Of a DNA stretch of 64,000 bases, positions 25,195-32,264 are shown one piece after another. The notes under the pieces are model-generated. The model saw only the letters and a program-made list of their open reading frames with translations. It had not been told where the DNA came from and ran no database searches. Each line of letters opens with the position of its first letter. Within the stretch, counting starts at the first letter, position 1. Made by a program: the position numbers and the translations under genes. This stretch comes from Thermostichus sp047462415 (GTDB lineage: Bacteria; Cyanobacteriota; Cyanobacteriia; Thermostichales; Thermostichaceae), in NCBI RefSeq assembly GCF_047462415.1, contig NZ_JANSJE010000010.1, positions 1 through 64,000 on the forward strand. The letters are read 5' to 3'.

Positions 25195-25782
25195 ATGGCC
25201 CGTACTCCCTCGACCATGCTGCCTTTGGGCACCCCGGCCCCTGACTTCAGCCTGCCGGATGTGGTGAGCGGCCAAACCATTTCCCTCTCTACTTTTGCCG
25301 ACAAGCCCGCTTTGCTGGTGATGTTCATCTGCCAGCACTGCCCCTATGTGAAGCACGTGCAAGAAGAGCTGGCCCGCATTGGCAGAGATTACAAGGATCG
25401 CGGCGTCGGCATTGTAGCCATCAGCGCCAACGATGTGGAGAAATACCCCGACGACAGCCCCGAGAACTTGAAGAAGATGGCCGAGACCTTGGGCTTTACC
25501 TTTCCCTTCTGCTACGACGAAAGCCAAGAAGTGGCCAAAGCCTTTAGCGCTGCCTGCACCCCCGACTTTTTCCTGTTCGATGCGGAGCGCAAGCTGGTCT
25601 ACCGCGGCCAACTGGACGACAGCCGCCCCAGCCTGACGGATGTGCCGGTGACGGGCAAAGACTTGCGGGCGGCGCTGGATAACCTGCTGGCGGGCAAGCC
25701 CATCGATCCTGACCAAAAGCCCAGCCTCGGCTGCAACATCAAGTGGAAGCCCGGCAATGAGCCTGCTTATTTTGGTGGGTAG
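25195..25782 (+). CDS. Thioredoxin-fold redoxin (AhpC/TSA-like) protein
   Basis: 195 aa. PLGTPAPDFSLPDV opens the domain; the redox site is CQHCPYVKHVQEEL, a CxxC with the first Cys as likely attacking thiol. AACTPDFFLFD completes the peroxiredoxin-like fold. Such proteins reduce peroxides or act as thioredoxin-like reductants, acceptor unknown. ATG 25195 is selected because GGAGG lies 6 bases upstream (TTGGAGGCTTGCT). It overlaps the convergent gene by 16 bases. Confidence 0.85.
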   Translation: MARTPSTMLPLGTPAPDFSLPDVVSGQTISLSTFADKPALLVMFICQHCPYVKHVQEELARIGRDYKDRGVGIVAISANDVEKYPDDSPENLKKMAETLGFTFPFCYDESQEVAKAFSAACTPDFFLFDAERKLVYRGQLDDSRPSLTDVPVTGKDLRAALDNLLAGKPIDPDQKPSLGCNIKWKPGNEPAYFGG

Positions 25783-26615
25783 CTCCCGTTTTTTTGAATT
25801 GCGGCCAGGGCCTGGCGATGCAAGCTGGGGTTGGCCGCCGCCAGCACTTCTCCCCTAGAGGTGCGGGTTAGGGGCTCCCCCGACCAATCAGTAATCACGC
25901 CGCCGGATCCCTCGATCACCGGCACAAGGGCGGCAAAATCGTAGAGGGCGAGGCCACACTCCAGCACCAGATCCACACAGCCGCTGGCCAACAGGCCGTA
26001 CTGGTAGCCGTCGCCGCCATAGGAGGTGATGTGTACTGCTCGACTGAGCTGCTGGAAACGCCGTTGTTGGTCGGGGTGGGCGAACAAATCAGGGGTGGTA
26101 CAGCTCAAGTAGGCGCGGCTGAGGTCGCTGTTGGTTTTGGTCTGGGCGGGTCGTCGGCAAGAGGGAGTAATCCACTGGGTGGGTTCTCCCTGCACCCCCA
26201 GCCAGCGCTCGCGCAACACCGGTTGATCGATGATGCCCAGAACGGGGCGATCCTCTTCCAAGAGGGCGATCAGGGTGGCAAAGGTGGGCTTGCCGGTGGA
26301 AAAGGCAATGGTGCCATCCAAGGGATCCAGAACCCAGGTGTAAGGGGATCCCGTCTGGTGAAAGCCAAACTCCTCGCCAAGGATGCTGTGTTGCGGCACC
26401 TGGGCCATGAGCAAAGCCCGCATCGCCTGTTCTGCCTCCCGGTCAGCCACCGTCACAATGGGGGAGCGGGCTTCTTTGTATTCCGCTTGCAGCTCTCCGC
26501 GAAACAAGGGGCGGATCACTGCTCCGGCAGCATCGGCCAGGGCCTGTGCCAGTTCAATCCATTCTGTTTTGACCACCTTTTGCCCACCGCACCTGCGCGT
26601 TTCCTCTTTTAGCAT
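25767..26615 (-). CDS. Inositol monophosphatase family; likely histidinol-phosphatase (HisN type)
   Basis: 282 aa Mg-dependent phosphatase. Metal-binding motifs: GEEFG, WVLDPLDGT and LYDFAALVPVIEGSGG, plus TVADREAEQ. Proteins of this subgroup (with LDPLDGTIAFSTG) are usually annotated as histidinol-phosphatase, completing histidine synthesis, or inositol phosphatase; I cannot separate these. Start uncertain: ATG 26615 used, GTG 26576 also possible and closer to the conserved core. Divergent from bioY by 22 bases. Confidence 0.8.
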   Translation of the reverse strand: MLKEETRRCGGQKVVKTEWIELAQALADAAGAVIRPLFRGELQAEYKEARSPIVTVADREAEQAMRALLMAQVPQHSILGEEFGFHQTGSPYTWVLDPLDGTIAFSTGKPTFATLIALLEEDRPVLGIIDQPVLRERWLGVQGEPTQWITPSCRRPAQTKTNSDLSRAYLSCTTPDLFAHPDQQRRFQQLSRAVHITSYGGDGYQYGLLASGCVDLVLECGLALYDFAALVPVIEGSGGVITDWSGEPLTRTSRGEVLAAANPSLHRQALAAIQKNGSYPPK

Positions 26616-26637
26616 AAGGAAAGATTTCTCCCCGGTT

Positions 26638-27270
26638 ATGCGGTCTGGCCTGCTTTTGACTCCTCTGGAATGGCTCTGGACGGCGATTGGGGTGATCCTG
26701 ACCATTTTGGGCACCCTGACCCATCTGAGTTTTCCGCCGGAGCTGCCTGGGCTGGGGGGATATAGCTTCTCGCTGCAAATCGGGGGCGTGCTGCTGACGG
26801 CTTGTTTGGCGGGGCCGGTGGCGGCGGTGTGCGCCCAGATCGTCTACTTGGGGCTGGGGCTGGCGGGGTTGCAGGTGTTTGCCCAGGGGGGAGGGTGGCA
26901 GTACCTGCACCAGCCCACCTTTGGCTACTTGTTGGGTTTTTTGCCGGCTGCCTGGGCCTGCGGGACGATTGCGTTTCGGCAACGGGATCCCCATTCGCTT
27001 CCTTCTTCCTCTGTCCGCCAACGCACTGCCGCTGTCAAGAGGCTGGCAGCCCCCCCGGTGGGCCTCCAGGAGCTGGGATCCGGCAGCTTGGTGGCTTTGG
27101 CCTTGATTCACCTGACCGGGATTGTCTATCTTTTGGCCACGCAACCCTGGAACCAGGAGTTGCTGAGGTTGATCAGGCTTTACTCAGGCTATACCCTGCC
27201 GGGACAGCTCATTGTGGCCAGCTTTGCCGCGGTGATGGCGGTGCTGCTGCGGCGCTTACTGCTGCTCTGA
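26638..27270 (+). CDS. bioY: BioY biotin-specific ECF transporter S component
   Basis: 210 aa with six membrane helices. Signature GYSFSLQIGGVLLTACLAGP and QVFAQGGGWQYLHQPTFGYLLGF match BioY, the membrane substrate-capture component for biotin. BioY can work alone or with an energising module; no bioM/bioN is nearby. ATG 26638 begins before the first helix. Between helices 4 and 5 is a hydrophilic ~35-residue insertion (FRQRDPHSLPSSSVRQRT...) larger than usual. Confidence 0.9.
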   Translation: MRSGLLLTPLEWLWTAIGVILTILGTLTHLSFPPELPGLGGYSFSLQIGGVLLTACLAGPVAAVCAQIVYLGLGLAGLQVFAQGGGWQYLHQPTFGYLLGFLPAAWACGTIAFRQRDPHSLPSSSVRQRTAAVKRLAAPPVGLQELGSGSLVALALIHLTGIVYLLATQPWNQELLRLIRLYSGYTLPGQLIVASFAAVMAVLLRRLLLL

Positions 27271-27451
27271 AGCAGGGGAGCCAACTGTGCACAAAAGCCC
27301 ATGCAGATTTGGGTGGAAGCGCATCTTTCCCCAGGCTACGGCAACAGAAAGTAGCCTAGAGTGGTGCTGCTCCCAACGGCAATTCCTGAGGCGGGTAGAT
27401 GCTTATCCAACCGGCGAGGATCGATCAGATTTTTGTGAGGAGAACAGAGGA

Positions 27452-27892
27452 ATGCAACGGACTGCTCTGACCCTTTTGGCCACTGGCCTTTTGGCGACTG
27501 GGCTGGCTGCCTGTGGAGATGGCGGCAGCTCCGGGGGCACGATCATCACTCCCCCCCAAAGCCCAACGGTTTCGTTGATCAATGCGCCCACTTCTGTGCG
27601 GGTGGGCACCTCCACACCGGCTTTTACGGTGCAGGTGAGTGTGCCCGGCGGCGCCCGCCCAACGCAATTTGTTGAGCTGGAAACGTTTAACCCCAATGGC
27701 GTGCGCGTGCAGCGGGAGTTCTTCAGCCCGCAACAGGCTAACTGCGCTCCCGGAGCCACCTTTTGTAGCTTCATCACCGACTTCCGCGTCGCCGCCGGGG
27801 ATCCTGTGGGCATTTGGCAGTTCCGGATCACCGCCTATGACCAGCAAAACCGCTCCGGCTCCCAAACGCTGCTGATTACCGCCTTCCAGTAA
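27452..27892 (+). CDS. Predicted lipoprotein, unknown
   Basis: 146 aa. The type II signal peptide has lipobox LAAC (Cys about residue 21) after LLATGLLATG. The mature part (SVRVGTSTPAFTVQVSVPGG, FRVAAGDPVGIWQFRITAYD) looks like an Ig-like beta domain with two cysteines (NCAPGATFCS) able to form a disulfide. RBS AGAGGA precedes ATG 27452. Function unknown. A terminator-like stem follows. Confidence 0.8.
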   Translation: MQRTALTLLATGLLATGLAACGDGGSSGGTIITPPQSPTVSLINAPTSVRVGTSTPAFTVQVSVPGGARPTQFVELETFNPNGVRVQREFFSPQQANCAPGATFCSFITDFRVAAGDPVGIWQFRITAYDQQNRSGSQTLLITAFQ

Positions 27893-27932
27893 ACAATTCC
27901 GGCTGCCAGGTTGGGTTGGGAACTTTATGAAT

Positions 27933-27969
27933 CTGAGGGGGAATGCCCAATACCGAGCACCCCCCTCAG
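27933..27969. terminator. Bidirectional terminator-like stem-loop
   Basis: CTGAGGGGG (27933-27941) pairs perfectly with CCCCCTCAG (27961-27969) over a 19-base loop, between the convergent lipoprotein and psbI genes. A T-rich tract (ATTTTATTTT) follows after 8 bases on the + strand. Confidence 0.55.
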
Positions 27970-28014
27970 GAGATGGCTATTTTATTTTCGCAGCTCGCAA
28001 GCTGCCCGGATCCC

Positions 28015-28131
28015 TCACTCCATGTCCCGCCGGTTGGGGTTACGGGCGGGGTCGTTGCTCAAAAAGCCAAACACAAAAAGCCCAACAAAAAAGATGACAA
28101 CCGCGTAAACAGAGATTTTCAGTAACAGCAT
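28015..28131 (-). CDS. psbI: Photosystem II protein I (PsbI)
   Basis: 38 aa: MLLLKISVYAVV ... FGFLSNDPARNPNRRDME. The single helix and FLSNDPARNP motif are diagnostic of PsbI, a small PSII subunit close to D1 that stabilises the reaction centre. ATG 28131 gives the exact family length, whereas the frame is open upstream by 37 codons that are not PsbI-like. Single gene, convergent with the lipoprotein gene. Confidence 0.97.
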   Translation of the reverse strand: MLLLKISVYAVVIFFVGLFVFGFLSNDPARNPNRRDME

Positions 28132-28499
28132 AGTTTCAGCAACCTGTTTCCGACTGAATGAACCGAGGAAGCGATAAGGCAATGGTAAGGCAAGGGCAAA
28201 TAGCCACAGCGACGGGATCCCGTCCAACCTGAGGCTTTGCAAAACTTCTTCACAACATCATACCTCCCGGCGGTTCCCTTTCCCGCCATTGGCCCCGCTT
28301 TGCCCCGAAAGATCCTCCCATTACGCCCCCGCCAAAGGCCACGCAGCCTGGCCTGACAGGGATCCCCGGCAAGAGCAAAGATTGTTAAGAAATATTTGAG
28401 ACTGGAAAGAAAGATTGCGGCGCCCGTGGGCGACCGGAATATAGAAGGACAAGGTCTGCGGCTTTGCCAGGTCTTGCCGGATGTGTATTGGATTTAACC
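28132..28499. other. Divergent upstream region of psbI and the hydrolase
   Basis: 368 bases without a gene. A 14-base palindrome GACGGGATCCCGTC occurs at 28211-28224 around a GGGATCCC core. On the minus strand TATGAT near 28255 is a possible -10. No other structure seen. Confidence 0.5.
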
Positions 28500-29453
28500 A
28501 TGCCTTCTGATCGGTTGGGCAACTTAGGAGCTCTGGATGGGGGTCAGCCGCAACCTTCGCCGGGGATCTGTCGATCTCAGGAGGTGTTGCTGGCGGACGG
28601 GATGCCGGCCTTTTTGCGCCACTGGCCGCAGGGATCCCCTTGTGGGCGGGTGTTGCTGTTGCACGGCAAAGGGGATCACGGCGGCGGGTTTGAACCCTTG
28701 GCGGAGGAATTAGCTGCCCAGGGATGGGAGGTTTTGGCCCCGGATATGCGGGGATTTGGCCGCTCCGGCGGCATCCGCTGCTGGATCGACCGCTTCGGCC
28801 AATACCAGGCGGATCTGGAGGAGATCACTCAGCAGGTCTGGCCGCAGAAGAGGATCCCGCAGATCTGGTGTGGGTACAGCGCGGGGGCCAATTGGGTTAC
28901 GGAATATGCCCTTGCCCATCCTGAGCAGGTGCAGGGCTTGATCTTGATCTCTCCGGCCTTCCGCATCGACCACTATTTCACCCCCTTGACCTACGCCCTT
29001 CTGCAGGTGTTGGACAGGGTTGTTCCCCAGTTGGCCTTGACCGGCCTTTACGATCCGGCACGGGTGACTTCCTTGCCAGCGCAGCAGGCCGCCTTTGCGG
29101 CAGATCCCTATGTGTGTGGGGTAACGCGGGCCAGATTTACAGCCGAACTGGTGCGCAGCGGGCGGCGCTGCCTCGAGCAAGCCCATCGGCTGGAGCTGCC
29201 GGTTTTGCTGCTCTACACCTCTGCCGACATTGTCGTCAATCCTGCCGGCGCTGTGGATTTTGCCTGTCGGCTCCCCAACGGTGAGATCCACGATTTTCCC
29301 CAATCGCGCCACGACCTTTTGCACGACTGCCAAGCCGAAGCTGTCAAGGAGACTCTCCGCTGCTGGCTGGCCCGCCATTTCCCCCCTTGCCCTGGCTATC
29401 GCCTCTCTCCCCCGACGAGCACCTCGGCCCCCGCCGACCTCATGGCAAAATAG
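28500..29453 (+). CDS. Alpha/beta hydrolase (monoacylglycerol-lipase-like)
   Basis: 317 aa. Oxyanion region HGKGDHGGGFEPLAEEL, APDMRGFGRSGG, nucleophile elbow GYSAGAN (Ser), acid SADIVV (Asp) and catalytic His in SRHDLLHD: a complete triad of the serine hydrolase / lysophospholipase family. Probably acts on lipid esters; substrate not known. ATG 28500 is used, a TTG 36 bases upstream is possible. It ends 28 bases before hemB and may share its transcript. Confidence 0.88.
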   Translation: MPSDRLGNLGALDGGQPQPSPGICRSQEVLLADGMPAFLRHWPQGSPCGRVLLLHGKGDHGGGFEPLAEELAAQGWEVLAPDMRGFGRSGGIRCWIDRFGQYQADLEEITQQVWPQKRIPQIWCGYSAGANWVTEYALAHPEQVQGLILISPAFRIDHYFTPLTYALLQVLDRVVPQLALTGLYDPARVTSLPAQQAAFAADPYVCGVTRARFTAELVRSGRRCLEQAHRLELPVLLLYTSADIVVNPAGAVDFACRLPNGEIHDFPQSRHDLLHDCQAEAVKETLRCWLARHFPPCPGYRLSPPTSTSAPADLMAK

Positions 29454-29481
29454 AGACGCCCTCTTTTTCTTTGCTGCTCTC

Positions 29482-30468
29482 ATGAGCCAAGACTTGATCT
29501 ACCGTCCCCGTCGGCTGCGGCGCACCGAAGCCCTGCGCCAGATGGTTCAGGAAACCCACCTGCGGGTGCAGGATTTGATCTATCCCCTGTTTGTCATGGA
29601 AGGGGAGAACCAGCGGCAGGAAGTAGAGTCGATGCCCGGCTGCTACCGCTACACCCTGGATCTGCTCCTCAAGGAGGTGGAGGAAGCAGCCAACTTGGGG
29701 ATCCTGGCGGTGGCTTTGTTCCCGGTGGTGCCGGAAGAGAAAAAGGATCCCACCGGGCGGGAGTGCTTCAACCCGGAAGGCTTGATCCAGCGGGCGGTGC
29801 GGCGGATCAAGCAGGAGATCCCCCAGATCTTGGTGGTGACGGATGTGGCTCTGGATCCCTACAACAGCGACGGCCACGATGGCATTGTGCGGGACGGGGT
29901 GATCCTCAACGATGAGACGGTAGAAGTTCTGATTAAGCAGGCTCTCTCCCAGGCGGAAGCGGGAACCGATATCGTGGCCCCCTCCGACATGATGGACGGC
30001 CGTGTCGGCGCCATTCGGGAGGCTCTGGATAGCCAAGGCTACACCGACGTAGCCATTCTGGCCTACTCCGCCAAATATGCCTCTGCCTTCTACGGCCCTT
30101 TTCGCGATGCCCTGGGATCCGCGCCCAAGTCGGGAGACAAAAAAACCTATCAAATGGATCCCGCCAACGCCCGCGAAGCCATTAAAGAGGTGGAGCTGGA
30201 CGAAGCCGAGGGGGCAGACATGGTGATGGTAAAGCCGGCCTTGGCCTACTTAGACATCATCTATCGGGTCAAGGAAGCAACGGATCTGCCCGTGGCCGCC
30301 TACAACGTCAGCGGCGAGTACGCCATGATCAAGGCTGCCGAACAAAAGGGCTGGATCGACGGCAAAAAAGTGATGATGGAATCGCTCTTGGCCATGAAGC
30401 GGGCCGGTGCCGACATCATCCTCACCTACTTTGCCAAAGAGTTGGCCTTGCTTCTCAAACAATCCTAG
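29482..30468 (+). CDS. hemB: Delta-aminolevulinic acid dehydratase / porphobilinogen synthase (HemB)
   Basis: 328 aa. Condenses two 5-aminolevulinates to porphobilinogen, the common step of heme, chlorophyll, bilin and cobalamin synthesis. Schiff-base lysines sit in AYSAKYAS and MVKPALAYLD. The metal site reads DVALDPYNSDGHDG, with Asp/Ala where zinc enzymes have cysteines, so this is the Mg-type seen in phototrophs. Downstream of the hydrolase by 28 bases. Confidence 0.97.
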   Translation: MSQDLIYRPRRLRRTEALRQMVQETHLRVQDLIYPLFVMEGENQRQEVESMPGCYRYTLDLLLKEVEEAANLGILAVALFPVVPEEKKDPTGRECFNPEGLIQRAVRRIKQEIPQILVVTDVALDPYNSDGHDGIVRDGVILNDETVEVLIKQALSQAEAGTDIVAPSDMMDGRVGAIREALDSQGYTDVAILAYSAKYASAFYGPFRDALGSAPKSGDKKTYQMDPANAREAIKEVELDEAEGADMVMVKPALAYLDIIYRVKEATDLPVAAYNVSGEYAMIKAAEQKGWIDGKKVMMESLLAMKRAGADIILTYFAKELALLLKQS

Positions 30469-30489
30469 GTAATTCTAGCCAGCGGCAGT

Positions 30490-31008
30490 CTATGGCCTGG
30501 CAGGCGGCTGACGGAACTGCCCGATCCAGGAAGGAGGGATGTTCTTCTCCTCGTCGGCTACCAAAGTACTGGGATCCACCAAGCGCACCTGAATTTGATT
30601 GGGCGGCACCCGATTCAGACGTTCCTTGATCAGGGCCTCTCGTTGCAAGGGATCCATGCCGCGATCCACCCCCTCCTGCAGCCGAGAAATCCGGTTGGAC
30701 AAGACCTCGATGTGCTGCTCCAGAACTTGGAGCCGATGGTGCTGGGCCAACTGCACCGGCAAGAGGCGACACAAACCACTGAGGGCAGCCGCCGTAAACA
30801 AGACATTCACCCCGATGTGGCAGGCCACCTCCCAGGCTTGCGGCTCGTGGGCAGGCCGGCGGGAGCGAGTCGAGGAGCGGGCAACCGGGAGAGCGGCGGG
30901 ATCCCCTTGCCCACTTGCCCGAACCAGGGATCCCTGCGAGCGATGGGCTCGTGGAGCAACGGAGATGTCTAGCTGCGATCCAGCAACCTGCTCTACGCGC
31001 ACAGACAT
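30490..31008 (-). CDS. Single-TM protein with coiled coil, FtsB/DivIC-like topology
   Basis: 172 aa from ATG 31008 (longer open frame to 31095 appears unconserved). The N-terminal ~75 residues are basic and Ser/Arg-rich. One membrane helix (IGVNVLFTAAALSGLCRLL) is followed by a coiled coil (HHRLQVLEQHIEVLSNRISRL split after HIEV) and a short C-terminal tail (NRVPPNQIQVRLVDP). The layout of TM then coiled coil resembles septal FtsB/DivIC/FtsL proteins, but I see no diagnostic sequence match. Convergent with hemB. Confidence 0.55.
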   Translation of the reverse strand: MSVRVEQVAGSQLDISVAPRAHRSQGSLVRASGQGDPAALPVARSSTRSRRPAHEPQAWEVACHIGVNVLFTAAALSGLCRLLPVQLAQHHRLQVLEQHIEVLSNRISRLQEGVDRGMDPLQREALIKERLNRVPPNQIQVRLVDPSTLVADEEKNIPPSWIGQFRQPPARP

Positions 31009-31330
31009 GCGGCCAGCCGGAGTACGGGAGGAAGACTGAGGTGCCACGGGTGAAGGGAAGAAAATAGGGGGACGATGAGCCGCCTCTGCTGCCAAGAAGC
31101 GCAGCTAGGGCTTATTGAAGCCGATTTTCCCCGGTGTGTCAGGCTTTGTCCCAAAACATTTTCGCTTTCGGACGCTGCCACTTGGCCAAGCTCGGCAAAC
31201 CGATTACGGGATCCCAAGCCATCGCCAACGTCGGCAAGAAAACGCGCTAGGCTAGAGGTTCCCCTTGTCAAAAGGCCCCGCACCGATCCAAGAACGAGGG
31301 CAGTTATGTAGAGGTCAGTCGGATCCCCAT
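31009..31330. other. Gap between coiled-coil protein and epimerase gene
   Basis: 322 bases with no conserved gene or clear hairpin. It must contain promoters for both flanking genes; I could not define them. Confidence 0.4.
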
Positions 31331-32251
31331 ATGCGCATTGTCATCACGGGTGGGAGTGGTTTTATCGGGCGTCGCTTGGTGGCCCGTCTGCTGGAGCAAG
31401 GGGATCAGGTTTTGGTCTTGAGCCGCCGCCCCGACCAGGCCCGCCGCCTGTTGGGGGAATCCCCCAACCTCAAGCTGCTGCCCTACGATCCCTATCAACC
31501 GCAAACCTGGGCCACCGCCCTGGAAGGGTACGAGGGCATTGTCAACTTGGCCGGAGAGCCTTTGGCCTCTTCTCGCTGGACAGAAGCCAAGAAAAAAGAA
31601 ATCCGCCGCAGCCGCGTGGAGACCACTCAAGCCCTTGTCCAAGCCCTCGCCTCCCTCGACCAGAAGCCCCAGGTGATGATCAGCAGCTCGGCGGTGGGCT
31701 ACTACGGCTCCCACCCGCAGGGAGAGCCCCTGACAGAGGCGGATCCCCCGGCCCAAGATTTTCTGGCAGAAGTCTGTCAAGCCTGGGAAGCTGCCGCCCG
31801 GCCCGCTGAGGAATTGGGGATCCGCCTGGCCATCGTGCGCACAGGGATTGTGTTGGGGCCAGATGGAGGAGCACTGGCACAGATGTTGGCCCCCTTCCAG
31901 TTCTTCATCGGCGGAACGATCGGCTCCGGCAAACAATGGCTCTCCTGGATCCACCGCGAGGATTGGGTGAGTTTGGTCTGCTTCCTCCTACAACAGGGAT
32001 CCGGGGTGTTCAACGCCACCGCTCCCAACCCGGTGCAAATGGAGGAGTTTTGCCGCACCTTGGGCCAGGTCTTGGGTCGCCCCTCCTGGTTGCCCGTGCC
32101 GGAGCTGGCTCTGGAACTGCTGTTGGGCGAGGCAGCTCAAGTGGTGCTGACAGGGCAAAAAGTGATCCCTCAAGCGGCTTTGCAGATGGGCTTTACCTTC
32201 CAATACCCACAGTTGAAAGAGGCACTGCGACAGATTCTCCTCCCCCCTTGA
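31331..32251 (+). CDS. TIGR01777-type NAD-dependent epimerase/dehydratase-like protein (SulA/YfcH family)
   Basis: 306 aa. Rossmann start MRIVITGGSGFIGRRLVARLL with the GxxGxxG nucleotide motif; NLAGEPLASSRWTEAKK and ISSSAVGYYGS (YxxxK-like region) follow, and IGSGKQWLSWIHREDWV is the signature of this extended-SDR subgroup. A C-terminal DUF1731-like part ends LRQILLPP. Substrate unknown; cyanobacterial homologues are sometimes linked to cell division inhibition. Ends 14 bases from convergent secA. Confidence 0.88.
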   Translation: MRIVITGGSGFIGRRLVARLLEQGDQVLVLSRRPDQARRLLGESPNLKLLPYDPYQPQTWATALEGYEGIVNLAGEPLASSRWTEAKKKEIRRSRVETTQALVQALASLDQKPQVMISSSAVGYYGSHPQGEPLTEADPPAQDFLAEVCQAWEAAARPAEELGIRLAIVRTGIVLGPDGGALAQMLAPFQFFIGGTIGSGKQWLSWIHREDWVSLVCFLLQQGSGVFNATAPNPVQMEEFCRTLGQVLGRPSWLPVPELALELLLGEAAQVVLTGQKVIPQAALQMGFTFQYPQLKEALRQILLPP

Positions 32252-32264
32252 CCAAGACCGGCGC

